Part shown: positions 22,203 through 33,500 of the stretch, one piece after another
Layout of the letters: each line of letters starts with the position of its first letter
Position numbering within the stretch: position 1 is the stretch's first letter
Origin: Morinoia aosen
Lineage: Eukaryota > Arthropoda > Malacostraca > Amphipoda > Talitridae
Assembly: GCA_030386875.1 (NCBI GenBank)
Contig: CM059572.1
Coordinates: 37,879,732 to 37,943,731 of the forward strand
Direction: 5' to 3'
Length of the DNA: 64,000 nucleotides
Notes under the pieces: model-generated
What the model was told of the DNA's origin: nothing
What the model saw: only the letters and a program-made list of their open reading frames with translations
Database searches by the model: none
Position numbers and translations under genes: made by a program

Positions 22203-24430
22203 TGAAAAGCTGTCTGTGGAGAAGCCCTATTCTATTAGTTTCCATGAAATATGTGCACCGTTTTGCTTGTGCTACTCGGCACTCTTCTGTCTGGAGTGTT
22301 GGAGCAAAATTTAAGCTAGCATGCCACTCCAGAAACTCAAGTACTTCAAACCATGGAAGTTCTACTGCAGTGCTCTCCCTCAAGCCTGGGATGCTTCATG
22401 TTGGGAACTACTTCGGTGCTTTGCAGCAGTGCATCCAACTTCAAAATAAAGGCTGCCAAGTTTACTTGTGTATTGCTGACATTCAGGCCTTGGAAAATTT
22501 CACTTCAAAAGCAGATCTACAACACTCAATCATGTTAACTGCAGCCACAGCCATGGCTTGTGGGCTGGATCCCAGCAGAAGTTTAATATTCCAGCAGAGC
22601 AAAGTACCTGCTCATTCTCAGCTTGATTGGATACTTCACTGCACAGTAGATGAAAGAGAACCTGATAAAATTTCCTGTCACACTGCCAAGTTAGCTTCCA
22701 TCAAAGAAGTTACGGTTGGCCAGTACGTGTCTCCCTTGTTGTTTTGTGCTGATGCGCTGCTTTACAAGGCTAGCATAATACCTGCAGGCAAGGACATGGT
22801 TGGTTATGGAGAAATGCTGCAAAATATTTGTCTTGAATTTAACAAAAAATTTGGTGATTATTTCACTCCCCCTTGTTTGAGCATTAATGATGGGTTTTCA
22901 TCATGTATTAGAAATCTCAAAGATCCCATGGCAAAAATGTCAAGGTCTGATTCTGTAAAATGCAGGATTAATTTATTAGATTCTGTTGATGTTGTTGTTG
23001 AGAAATGTAAGAAAGCTATGACTGATTTCACTTCTGAAGTATACTTTGATGAAACTAATCGACCTGGTGTTTCAAATTTAATTGCTTTACATTCCCTTGC
23101 ATCTGGCAAAACTTTTGATGACATAGCAAAAGAGAACAGTGGACTTGAGACAGCTCAATATAAATTTGTTGTTGCTGAGTCTCTTACCTCATTTTTAACT
23201 CCCATTCAAAGTAACACAAAGAAATATTTATCTGATGAAGACCATCTTGTGAATGTATTAGAATTAGGGGCTTCAAAGGCTCAATCAAGGTCCTTGGAAA
23301 CATTGTCAGAAGTTTATGACAGAATTGGCTTCATTGATCAAAAGTCAAAGCTTTCAAAACCTTTCAAACGTTCTTCATTTTCATTACCTGCTATGTCTCA
23401 TGACTCTAAATCCAGTAAAGGTAAAGTTAAGCGCATTTTCTCTGGAATCCAGCCAACTGGAGTTCTGCATCTGGGTAACTATTTTGGGGCTGTGAAGCAA
23501 TGGGTAGACCTGCAAAATGCTGGACATGATGTCACAGTGTGCATAGTAGACCAGCATGCAATAACAGTTAAGCAGCATCCTGATCTTCTGCTCAGCAATG
23601 CTTTGATGATGGCAGCATCCCTTATTGCTTGTGGAGTTGACCCCAACGTGGCTATCTTGTTCCAGCAAAGTCAGGTGCCTGAGCACAGCCAGCTCAACAC
23701 TCTCCTGCGGTCCGTGACACATTCATCCCTGCTTGCACGCCAGGCCCACTACAAAGACAAAGTCAGCACTCTGAAGCACTTGCCATCTCTTGGTCTCTTT
23801 GCATATCCTGTACTTCAGGCTGCTGATATTCTTCTGTATGGAGCTTCCCATGTTCCAGTTGGAGATGACCAGAAACAACACATACAAGTTGCTCGCCAAA
23901 TTGCTCGACAGTTCAACACAAGATTTGGAAAAAACACTTTCAGGCTTCCGGAAGCCATGATCTTAGATGATTCTCTTGCTCGTCTGAAGAGCTTGTGCCA
24001 ACCCACAAAGAAAATGTCCAAGTCAGAAGTCAACCCTTATGGTAGAATTGAAGTTTTAGATGCTGCTGAAGTTATAGTGGATAAATTAAAAAATGCTGAT
24101 ACAGGAAATTATTCTGGTTGTGTTGGGAATGCTCCTGCCAGTGCTGTGGCTGCTGTAGATAATTTCATGGCCATACACAGCAATGTGTCTGGTATTCTGG
24201 TTTCCTCCATCAAACAAGAATGTGCAGAAAAAAGTGTTGCAGAGTACAAAACTATTGTTGCTGAGGCTGTAGTTGAGCATTTGAAGCCTTTCAAACTGCA
24301 GGCTGACCAACTTCTGCAAGAGCCTGGATATTTACAACAAGTAATGAAGTTAGGAGCAGAAAAGGCTCGGTTCAGAGCTCATGAAACTTTATCTAAAATT
24401 TATCATAAATTAGGACTTTCTTTAAAATAA
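22199..24430 (+). CDS. WARS2: Mitochondrial tryptophanyl-tRNA synthetase with two synthetase units in tandem
   Basis: This is a single 743-residue ORF without introns. Residues 1-55 are Arg/Lys/Ser-rich without acidic residues, a typical mitochondrial targeting peptide. Unit 1 spans about 56-380 and unit 2 about 408-743; each is the length of a whole bacterial-type TrpRS. Unit 2 has FSGIQPTGVLHLGNY (413-428), VDQHAIT (450-456), AADILLY (541-547), PVGDDQKQH (553-561) and KMSKS (605-609): the complete class Ic active site that activates Trp with ATP and charges tRNA-Trp. Unit 1 keeps HVGNY (67-71) and KMSRS (246-250) but has LKPG for QPTG, ADIQALE for VDQHAIT and PAGKDM for PVGEDQ. By contrast it keeps AMTDFTSEVYFD and RPGVSNL (273-294), which unit 2 has lost. 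I infer a covalent pseudo-dimer in the mitochondrial matrix. The family is normally about 330-360 aa and homodimeric. The copies are too diverged to be an assembly artefact. Confidence 0.93.
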   Translation: MMKSCLWRSPILLVSMKYVHRFACATRHSSVWSVGAKFKLACHSRNSSTSNHGSSTAVLSLKPGMLHVGNYFGALQQCIQLQNKGCQVYLCIADIQALENFTSKADLQHSIMLTAATAMACGLDPSRSLIFQQSKVPAHSQLDWILHCTVDEREPDKISCHTAKLASIKEVTVGQYVSPLLFCADALLYKASIIPAGKDMVGYGEMLQNICLEFNKKFGDYFTPPCLSINDGFSSCIRNLKDPMAKMSRSDSVKCRINLLDSVDVVVEKCKKAMTDFTSEVYFDETNRPGVSNLIALHSLASGKTFDDIAKENSGLETAQYKFVVAESLTSFLTPIQSNTKKYLSDEDHLVNVLELGASKAQSRSLETLSEVYDRIGFIDQKSKLSKPFKRSSFSLPAMSHDSKSSKGKVKRIFSGIQPTGVLHLGNYFGAVKQWVDLQNAGHDVTVCIVDQHAITVKQHPDLLLSNALMMAASLIACGVDPNVAILFQQSQVPEHSQLNTLLRSVTHSSLLARQAHYKDKVSTLKHLPSLGLFAYPVLQAADILLYGASHVPVGDDQKQHIQVARQIARQFNTRFGKNTFRLPEAMILDDSLARLKSLCQPTKKMSKSEVNPYGRIEVLDAAEVIVDKLKNADTGNYSGCVGNAPASAVAAVDNFMAIHSNVSGILVSSIKQECAEKSVAEYKTIVAEAVVEHLKPFKLQADQLLQEPGYLQQVMKLGAEKARFRAHETLSKIYHKLGLSLK

Positions 24431-26244
24431 TCTCTCCAGCATACAAAATTTGAATAATTTTTTATGCTCTGTAAACAATTTTTTTTTTGTTTTGACCAAT
24501 GCTTAAGATGATAATTTAGCTTCTGAAGTTTATATATTGTTTGTTTTGAGATCAGAGTTATGATCTTTGGCTACCAATATTTTTATTTTTCAGTGAAAGG
24601 TATTTGTAATACCTGAGCTCTCTTTTATATTTTGTGTATTGTTTTAGTAGGTTGAATAGAGTGTAGGATAAATTCTTTTTGTTCAGCTTGTAAATAGATT
24701 TGAGATTGAAATGATTTTTAAAACTTCATTCTGTTCTTTATTGTCCTTTGTAAGTGCTAGCAATGGAGCAAATATGTTCTCCAATTTTATTGCATAAAGA
24801 GAGAATGACACTACACTTCTCCTTGATCCAGACATGACAGTATTTTAATTAATAGCAGAAAGTGTGCTTAGCTGCATGTTACATTACTCAACACTGGATG
24901 TAGGATGTTGAATTTTCCTTCCAGTGACTGCCATGATTTTTTGTCTTCTTGATCATATTTTCTCCTGCTTAATGTTAGCTCTTGTTTTCTTCTCATACAT
25001 CTGGCATTTTGTGGATCTTGTAGAATAAGCTGTGAATTTTTTTTAATGATGAATCTTTAAGCAAAATGTTTACTGAGAAAATTTGTCATTGTTAACCGTT
25101 CATACATACGCAATGCAATTTTTATGAGTAATTTTTCAGTGTGCTTCATGAAAATAATTTGAATTTCTGACATATGGACAAGTATCTGACTATTGAAGTT
25201 AGGTGACTCTAGACTGAGTTACAGGGTTTATGAAGTGAATTCTTTGCCTCAAGGAGAAGTCTGATTTGCACCAGACATCTAAGGGATGTTGCTTTCCCTG
25301 GGCTGCCTCAGCTACAGTTTGTGTCTTGTTGCAGTTGTAACAAATTTGGCATACTAAAGATGAGCTGCAATTGATTTTGTTATATATGTTCATTTTAAAA
25401 TGGTTTTGGTCAAGCTTGACATTTTACAAGAAGAGCAAAAGGTCTGCAATAGTCTATCACAAACACTTTTTTTTTGCTTTGAAAGGTTGCTAGAATTCTG
25501 AAGTTCCTTTCAAGGGGATTTGAAATCTATATGCATATGTCCTTGTTTCAATTTCTCGGTCAGATGAGGTCGCTCATGTTTTTGATTGATTATTTAAAAC
25601 AAATTCTGCTTTGCTTATTGAAGAATTAGTGAGGTTCCATTCTCAAAGTTATGTGAATTTATTTCCATGTTTTCATGACTTGGGACTTCATTTATAACTT
25701 TTTATTGAACTTTTGCTTCAAAACAAGTATGTGTCTTGTTATGTACTTGTCTCATTTTATCATATTTTTGGTCATCTTTACTGCAACAATACCTACATAT
25801 ATTCATTGACTGATGAGTGTCATTTTCTAATTGCTGGGGCTGTTTTGGGTAATGATTTCCCCAATATAGTTGTCTGGAAGCACTCTGGCCATTAAGGATA
25901 AAAGATTTCTTATTACATAAGCAGCAATTACCAAAAGTTTTATAAATTCTCACACAAATACATCCTTGCATATAAAATGCTCAAATGCATCATTATGCAT
26001 TTTTTTGCTAATATAATAAGTTGAATATACTGTAATCAAAATGAACATTTCCAAAAGAATTTTGCCAAAGTCTTCAGCTCAATGTTGGAGACAAGTCCTC
26101 TCAAGGGCAAAGGGTAGGCAGTAGGTTTAGGATAGTTAGGTTTGTCCATGTCATGCTAATGGGACTTGTGCACCCAAGGGGATATTGTTAGGTTACCGTA
26201 GTTGTAGATGGGCTTTTAATGTTTCAATCTTTTGAGCCCATGTC

Positions 26245-26580
26245 CCCTCAGGGGGATACATGTATTTTATCTATGGGAATTAGCGCTCCCAGGGGGACTA
26301 TGTGAGGGCCTGAGCTAAAGGTTAGGTAGGCTTCCTTTTGTTGAAATAGAATAGGCTTTTGTTTTGTTACGGACCATCTTTTTTTTGGTTCACTGCTGTC
26401 CTGTTTTTCACCACCTACTACTTTCTTCTTCAACTTTTTCTTGTTTCATGAACTTCTTTCTTAGCTTTGTTTCTGTGCACCTTGTGCATAGATTCCGCGT
26501 TCCCTCAACTCCATACTAAATGGTTCCTTCCTCTCTTAGAACATCTTTGTTGTGCAATTAAGGAAGGCTAAAACTTTCTT
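26245..26580 (+). repeat. SINE-like plus-strand repeat, copy
   Basis: The copy starts CCTCAGGGGGATAC, continues through GGAATTAGCGCTCCCAGG, GGTTAGGTAGGC, TTTCATGAACTTCTTTC and TGTGCATAGATTCCGCG, and ends GGAAGGCTAAAAC without a tail. It is one member of the family summarised in the findings. I see no clear tRNA head, so it may be a non-autonomous retroposon of another type. Confidence 0.65.
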
Positions 26581-26714
26581 ATCTATATACTTAATTCAGT
26601 AACTCAAAATTTGTCCGAGTCCGTTTAGAAAATTGGCTGAGTCTATATGGTCAAGTGAGGTATTAAATTGAAGCCACTGGTGTCTATATTTGCAGAAAAT
26701 TATCAGATTTGAAA

Positions 26715-26835
26715 AATATTATTTTTTTTTCATTTTCTTTTATTTTTTTTATTTTTTATTTTTTTTTTACTTCTTTTTCTTTATTTTTTTTATTTTTTTA
26801 TTTTATTTTTTATTTTTATTTTTTTTATTTTTAGG
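26715..26835 (+). repeat. T-rich low-complexity tract
   Basis: About 120 bp consist of runs of T broken by single A, C or G. The ORF through it (Phe/Tyr/Leu only) is meaningless. A palindromic CCCGATACTCGGGTTG follows at about 26850. Confidence 0.85.
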
Positions 26836-27542
26836 CAAGTCGGACAACCCGATACTCGGGTTGAACCGGTATACTAGTATAATAATGATAATTTGAGCCC
26901 ATGTTTCTTCTTTCCTTTTTCATGTCTTCTTTACCATCTCTGTTTTTCGATTTCTTCCTAACTTGCTATTTTTTGGCCATTGGTATGCTATATGGGGTGA
27001 AACCATGTGCATAAAGTTTTCCGTGAGTCTATTCTAAATAGGTCTTTCCTCCTTAATTTCTGTGAGGAACACATCTGTTGTGGTTGGGGGTGCTTTAGCT
27101 TACTTATAATCCAATTTATAATCTTCTTATGAGGGTGACCTAAAAAGTTGTACTGTTTTATACTTTTTACATGTTGGTATTGTAGGTAAGAATAAAAATA
27201 TATTTGCCTATTATTTAATATGCACTTTTTTCTACTTGCTCTGTAATAAAAGTAAAATGATGTAGTCATGAATTTAAAAAATCTGTAAGAAAAAATCAGT
27301 AAACAAGTCATCTCCTGTTTCACTATCAAGGTGTTTCTCATCTTACATGCTAAATTTGAATTATTTTGTGAGTTTTATATTACTATTGTGGCATTATTGA
27401 GTTTTGTATTGAAAAGTTTTTCCGCCATTTTTCAAGCATAAAATAATTTTTTCAAAGTGTTGCTACCTAATACCATTCTCCTGCATTCAATTTTTGCACA
27501 AGGGCTCATCTCTGCTGTGGTTAACTACTGCCAACCAGCAAA

Positions 27543-27548
27543 ATGAAG
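27543..27548 (+). CDS. Snap25: Snap25 exon 1, start codon only (Met-Lys)
   Basis: ATGAAG is followed by the donor GTGAGA. The phase fits exon 2 to give [21 protein letters not shown] Met inside exon 2 (HNMGVV) is an alternative start if this exon is not used. Only six coding bases support it, so confidence is moderate. Confidence 0.55.
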
Positions 27549-30500
27549 GTGAGACATATTTTTTTAATCATTTGGTACTGTCTTTATAAAACAGGTACAC
27601 AGTTTTAGAGGAAATCAACAAGGTAAAGCTGCCGTTATTGGAAATTCAAATATTATTGAGAGTGTGTAATTTGTAGTTTTCAGAAACATTGCTGGTTTTT
27701 TCTCCATGCAATCTTATACAAACATAACTGGCAAAAAATGAACTTATTTCCTAAGTGAGAATTTCTCTTATTGAGCAACTTCTGATCCAGGAGAAAAACA
27801 AATTTATTGAAGTCCTGTCATCAAAACACATGTCCAAACATCACTGGAAAAGTGAAAAGACTTTTCAAATGTATTCTTGATTGAGTTTGTAATACTTCTT
27901 GCCTTCTGTTTATTGAAACATTAATCTACATGAAAAAGTATAAAAAATAAGAAAAAACATCCTTTTGAGAACCTAACTCAATTAAAAGTAAAGTGTCCAA
28001 GTGCAACTAGATCCACCTTTAGTAACTAGATTGAATAACAAATTTGCAAACATACAAATACAATTCAAAATAATTATTTAATAATAGTATCATTACTAAG
28101 ATTTAAAAAATTTGTACCCCAAAACATTGACATTGAAACTAACAGTTGAGTTTGCCCTGTACAACATCAGTTTCATTTGGGAAATAAAAACTTTCCCTAG
28201 TAACCTATAAGTTTCTACCTACTGATCTAACCTATGATTTTAAAATTATCCACATAACTTGGATGATCAGTTGCAGGCTGCAGCCAAGTGGGTCTTGATT
28301 TTTGTAAGCTGTTGATAGGCACTTGAGAAGTATAGGCAGAAACTCTTTTGTGCTCTGCTACATGGGCCATCAAGGGGCAGTTAGTCCCTCCCACAGTATG
28401 TACCACTACACTAGCAACCAAGGAGCTTTAATGGAATGGAGGCGGCATCCCTATCTTTTGCCAGTCAAGCGCGTGAAGCCACTTTTGCCGACCCAAGCCC
28501 CGCCCACCCGGCATTGGGTCCCAGTGTGGAGGTGGTGTTGCAGTGGAGGGGTAGCACCACCTCCATCATCAGCGACTGAAGACCGCGCTGTTAAATGGCA
28601 GACTTGCGCTACTCGGTGCTATACGTTTTTTTCTTAGGCAAATATTTCAATTGCGTCCTTGAAACGCGTCATATTGAAAAAACTCGTACTTGACCGCAGC
28701 GTGGATAAGCGGCGCCCTGTCACGCTGAGTGTCTGACACGCACTGAGCCCCATCTCTGTGTGTGCCCATATACCCTACAGCTACCAAAAATTGGCTTCAC
28801 TTTAGAGCGCTGATGCCGCCTCCATTCCATTAAAGCTCCTTGCTAGCAACATACACATTTATAGACCACACAACTTCCCTAACCTTGCATCCTGTCAGGG
28901 AAGCAAAAACTACCAACACTTAAGATATTGCACAGAATCATTTCAAGGTTAATTTGGGAATAGTATGTTGGCAGGAGTTTCAAGTCCTTTAGAGCTTGTG
29001 ATTTTGAAAAGTTACAAGGTAAACATCAATTTTGAGGTAGGAACAATAAAGTATGTAGCTTTTCTTCAATATTTGATACTGGTTATTGTTAATAAGTATA
29101 TTTTTTTAGAATTATGCAATGTTTTATTGTTTATGTTCTTGCATTGTACAGTACTTTTACCATTTGAAAATTAAATTTCATGGGTGAACTGATATCTTAA
29201 CTTTATTGATAACTAATCATAAGGACATTCTTATTGAACATAAGTTGAAAGGTTTTGGGATTTCAGCCGCAAGATGTGGCTCACAACATGGGCGTGGTGC
29301 CTCGCAGTGAAGTGGAGCAGCTCCAGTACCAGGCAAATAAGGTGACGGACGAGTCCCTCGAGTCAACTCGCCGCATGCTCAGCTTATGTGAAGAGGTAAG
29401 CAAATACTGGTTCACTTTGTTATACTCACAAACTGTTTTTTTTTTAAACGGAAGCTAATTTTCAATCAAGTTGACTAAATTATTTTCTTCAATATGTAAA
29501 ATAATTCAAGTAATGGGTATATTGTAAATTTTTGAGGTGAAAACTTCCATTCCCTTCTGGTTCTAGTGTGTTATCACTTTCAATTGATTTAGGGTGTGTG
29601 TGGTACCTAAAATATATTAAGAAATTGAATACTTTACACAGCCAAGGCTACAGTTACCTTCAGGCTGAGCATCCCAATGGTCTGAGGTAATCTGCAAAAT
29701 GAAGTGAATAACAATTTCTCTCTTGCATCAGCCTTCCTACAGGTCTGAGGGTCGTGTACCTACTCATTGTGCTTTTTTAAGAGAGGTTGAAGGGACTCAG
29801 TGTAATCCTGGACTGGTCTTATTACTATCATTTGTTTGTAGTCTCATAATTTTAAATGAATTTGTTAGTATAAACCTATATTTATTATTTTTGAAAGTTG
29901 TCATTTGTTCACCAAAAAAGAAAATTGTATACATTTTCCTGGATCTTTAACAACATAAGTTTGGTGAAAATTGGAACTACTCCAGCTGTGAGTGTGGCAA
30001 AGGCACTAAGCTTGTGATGCACTAATCAGTGCAAAAAGTCTTCCACTAGGAAAGACTTATTGAGTATTAACTTCCAGAAGTTCTAGACCTTCAAATGTGA
30101 TAACCTTCAAAGGTTATCACACAGCTGGAAAAAGCTGAAAGTTTTTTGTATACTTGTCTTTTTTTTAACATTATGGACTTCAAGTTTCCTTGTCTATTTT
30201 TTACTTCACAATATCAAGCAGCTAAGTTATGTGCATCATTCAAGAGTACTTGCTTGAGTTCCTGGAACTGATCTTGTGTGCAAGAAGAGTTTAGTGCATG
30301 AGAAATGTGTGAAGAAATAATTATCATAGGAAGAAACAGTGTTTGATGGAGATAGTAAATATTCTCTCCCAATTTGAAGCATATTGTAGTATAGAGGCTT
30401 TCAAACATTATTTTTGCATAATTTGGTGTTACTGCTCTAGTAATCTTGAAGCATCTCAGCAATTGTGCATTTGTATTCCATGCTGCTCAACCAGGCAAAG

Positions 30501-33500
30501 GAAGGGGGAATTCGATGCCTAGTGGGACTCGATGAACAGGGAGGTGAGAATACATGCAATATTTTAATCTAGCATAGGTGGTTCTTTGCCCCCAATTGTG
30601 TTGTGAGCTCCTTTGAGACTTGGATGCTCCAGTAGTGAAACAAATGTGGTTTGCAAAAAAATTCTGTTGGTTTTGATAGATCGGAAATAAAGAAAATGAC
30701 AAAACTAGTTTGTTTCAGTAAATATGAACCATATGTCCAAACCTCAGAGGAACTTATCCATAATGGTTGCAGAACCATGGTGCTGGTTATATGTTGCTAA
30801 GGTATTTGATATTTTGAGAAATGTTTGAATATTACAGCCTTTGCTGTGGATGGATATTTCATGCTTTGTTGTGAATCCTTGCAGTGCGGTGCAAGTACGG
30901 TCGAGTTCTGGGTTGATGTTGAGTGTGAAGTTCCGTACGCCTTGGTGTTAACATTTTATAATTTGAATTCTTTTCAAGTTTACTCATTTCAACAATTTCA
31001 GCTTTTTTTGTAGTAATATGGTTCGTATACATTGTACAATATTTTTGTTCTCTTCAGATGTGAATGCACTGCACAAAATATGCTTTGCCTACTATATTTT
31101 TGTTATTTACTGCTTGATTTGGATTTTAGGTTTGGATGGCTGCACGGTTGAATGTCTAAAGAAAGGAGGAAATGTGGTTATAGAATGGTTGGTGCGTTTA
31201 TTAAATGTGTGTTTCGAGGCTAGTAAAGTGCCGGTTGATTGGAGTAGCGCATGCGTAGTTCCGTTGTACAAGGGGAAAGGTGACAGGTATGAGTGCAGTA
31301 ATTCTAGGGGTATAAGTCTACTGAGTGTCGTTGGGAAGCTGTATGGAAGAGTGTTAATTGGAAGAGTGAGAGTGTTGACGGATCGTGTGCTTGCTGAAGA
31401 ACAGTGTGGTTTTAGGTGTGGTAGAGGTTGTGTGGATCAAATGTTTGCTGTGAGGCAGGTGAATGAAAAATACTTATTAAAGGGAAAGGATGTATATTGG
31501 GCATTTATGGATCTAGAGAAGGCGTATGACAGAGTGGATCACGAGGCTCTATGGCAAGTGGTAAGTTTGTATGGAGTGGGTGGGAGACTGTTGAATGCAA
31601 TCAAGAGTTTCTACATTGATAGCAGAGCATGTGTGAGAGTAGGGAATGAGATGAGTGAATGGTTTCCAGTTGTGACAGGTGTGAGACAGGAATGTGTGAT
31701 GTGGCCGTGGTTGTTTAATTTGTTTATGGATGGTGTGGTGAGAGAAGTGAATGCCAGAGTGTTGGGAAAAGGTGCGCAGTTGGTGGGGCGAAATGGTATG
31801 TATTGGGAGGTGTGTCAGCTGTTGTTTGCAGATGATACAGCGCTTGTGGCTGATTCAGAGGAAAAACTGAGGAGACTGGTTGCAGAGTTTGGTAGAGTGT
31901 GCGAAAGGCGGAAATTGAGGGTAAATGTGAATAAAAGTAAGGTGATGAGATGTTCAAGAGGTGGAGTGTTTGGAACTTTGGATGTGAGGTTGAATGGGGA
32001 AGTTTTAGAGGAGGTAGAGCATTTTAGGTACCTCGGGTCGGATGTGACTGTTAAGGATAGTATGGAAGTAGAAGTGAAGCATCGAGTGAGTGAAGGTTGT
32101 AAGACATTGGGTGCAATGAGGAAAGTTTTTGAATGCAGGAGTTTGAGTATGAATGCTAAGAGGGGACTGTATGAAAGTTTGATTGTGCCAGTTTTATTGT
32201 ATGGAGCAGAGTCCTGGGGGTTGAGAGCAGCTGAGAGGAGGAAGTTGGATGTGTTTGAGATGAAGTGTTTGAGGAGCATGTATGGAGTAACTAGAAGAGA
32301 TAGGATCAGGAATGAGTTGGTTAGGGGGCAGACGGGTGTTATCAAAAAGTTGAGCAGGCGAGTGGTTGAAGGAGTGCTTGGATGGTTTGGGCATGTTGAA
32401 AGAATGAATGTTGAGCGGCTGGTGAAAAAGATATATATGTCGGAAGTGAGTGGTCTTCGAGCGCGAGGTAGACCACGGATGAGTTGGATGGATGGGGTGC
32501 GACATGCTTTGTATGAGAGGGGTCTGACTGTGGATGTGGCGAGAGGGATGGCTGCGGACAGAAGTGAGTGGGGGCAGTGTATAAGTAGGTAAATTTATTT
32601 TTGACGCGTTACTGGAAGCTGCCCACGTGTGATGGGGTTGACCTGTCATGTGCGGGGGGAGGGGCTACACTCAATGAAGCGGTCGGGGTAAACCAGCTGT
32701 GGCTGTCGGGCCTGACTGTGGAAGGTGGTTGTGCTGGGCTGCTGCTGATCCTGGCAGTTCAGGTGCGGCCAGTGCTGCCTCTCTCGCCTCCTAGTGACTA
32801 AGTGTGGTGATTGTGGCCTGCTGTCGGCTACCCTCCCATAGGGAGGATAAGCCCGGTATATGTATGTATGCTTGATTTAAGTGTTCTTATTCTCAGGTGT
32901 GTATACTTATTCTTCTGTCTGCTATTCTCTTGAAAATTACCGATGTATTACTGACCTTCATTGTATTATCCTACAGTGCTCTCCATATTATATGATCACC
33001 TAATGTTGGTAGTTTATATTTATTTGTTACATTTTTAGACAAATCCTGTACTAGCGGGTTCCATCATTATGATAGCAAGTCTCCAGGACTCATTATACCT
33101 TGCAAACCTCATCGAAATAGGGAATGTAAGCTGCGTTTCTTTTGCACTAAAACTTTTGTGTATGAAATTTGGAAATATATTCTGCATTGAAGAATTACAA
33201 ATTAGTAATTTAGGTTAAGAATGATTTTTAAATGTAAGTCTAATTTCGTTTCAAGAGCATTTGTGTGCTTCAGATGAGCATCTGCCATTGGTATTGAGTC
33301 TGGCTTTCATGAGTTTTTTCTCTGGTATTGTGAGGTACATGGTTAATGAATTGTAGGTAAATATGAAGCAATAGCTTAAACACTGTAAAAGGAAATATTT
33401 TAGTACTTCATTTGCTTCAATAAGCATCAACCAATTAGTCTCAAGAATGAGCTTGATATATGTAATTTTTAAATTAGCTGTATTGATAGCTCTTATATGT

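Larger units (their letters stand above)
24431..27542. other. WARS2 3' UTR and intergenic region with repeats
   Basis: No gene was found. The WARS2 3' UTR begins here; no clear AATAAA was found close to the stop. From 26095 it is repeat-derived: a related element at 26095-26244, a SINE-like repeat at 26245-26580 and a diverged copy at 26890-27124. Between them is a T-rich low-complexity tract (about 26715-26835). The SNAP-25 5' UTR must lie near the end. Confidence 0.5.

Noticed and set aside
22199-24430. Two separate adjacent TrpRS genes rather than one
   Set aside because: The frame is open through the linker (about residues 381-407) without stop, splice signal or second targeting peptide, so a fusion is simpler.
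26690-26896. Phe/Tyr-rich 68-codon ORF resembling a membrane segment
   Set aside because: It is a T-rich low-complexity tract, not a gene.
31724-32649. Antisense ORFs of 77 to 176 codons across the LINE
   Set aside because: They are shadows of the G/T-biased reverse transcriptase ORF on the plus strand, composed of Ser/Thr/Pro/His without any domain.
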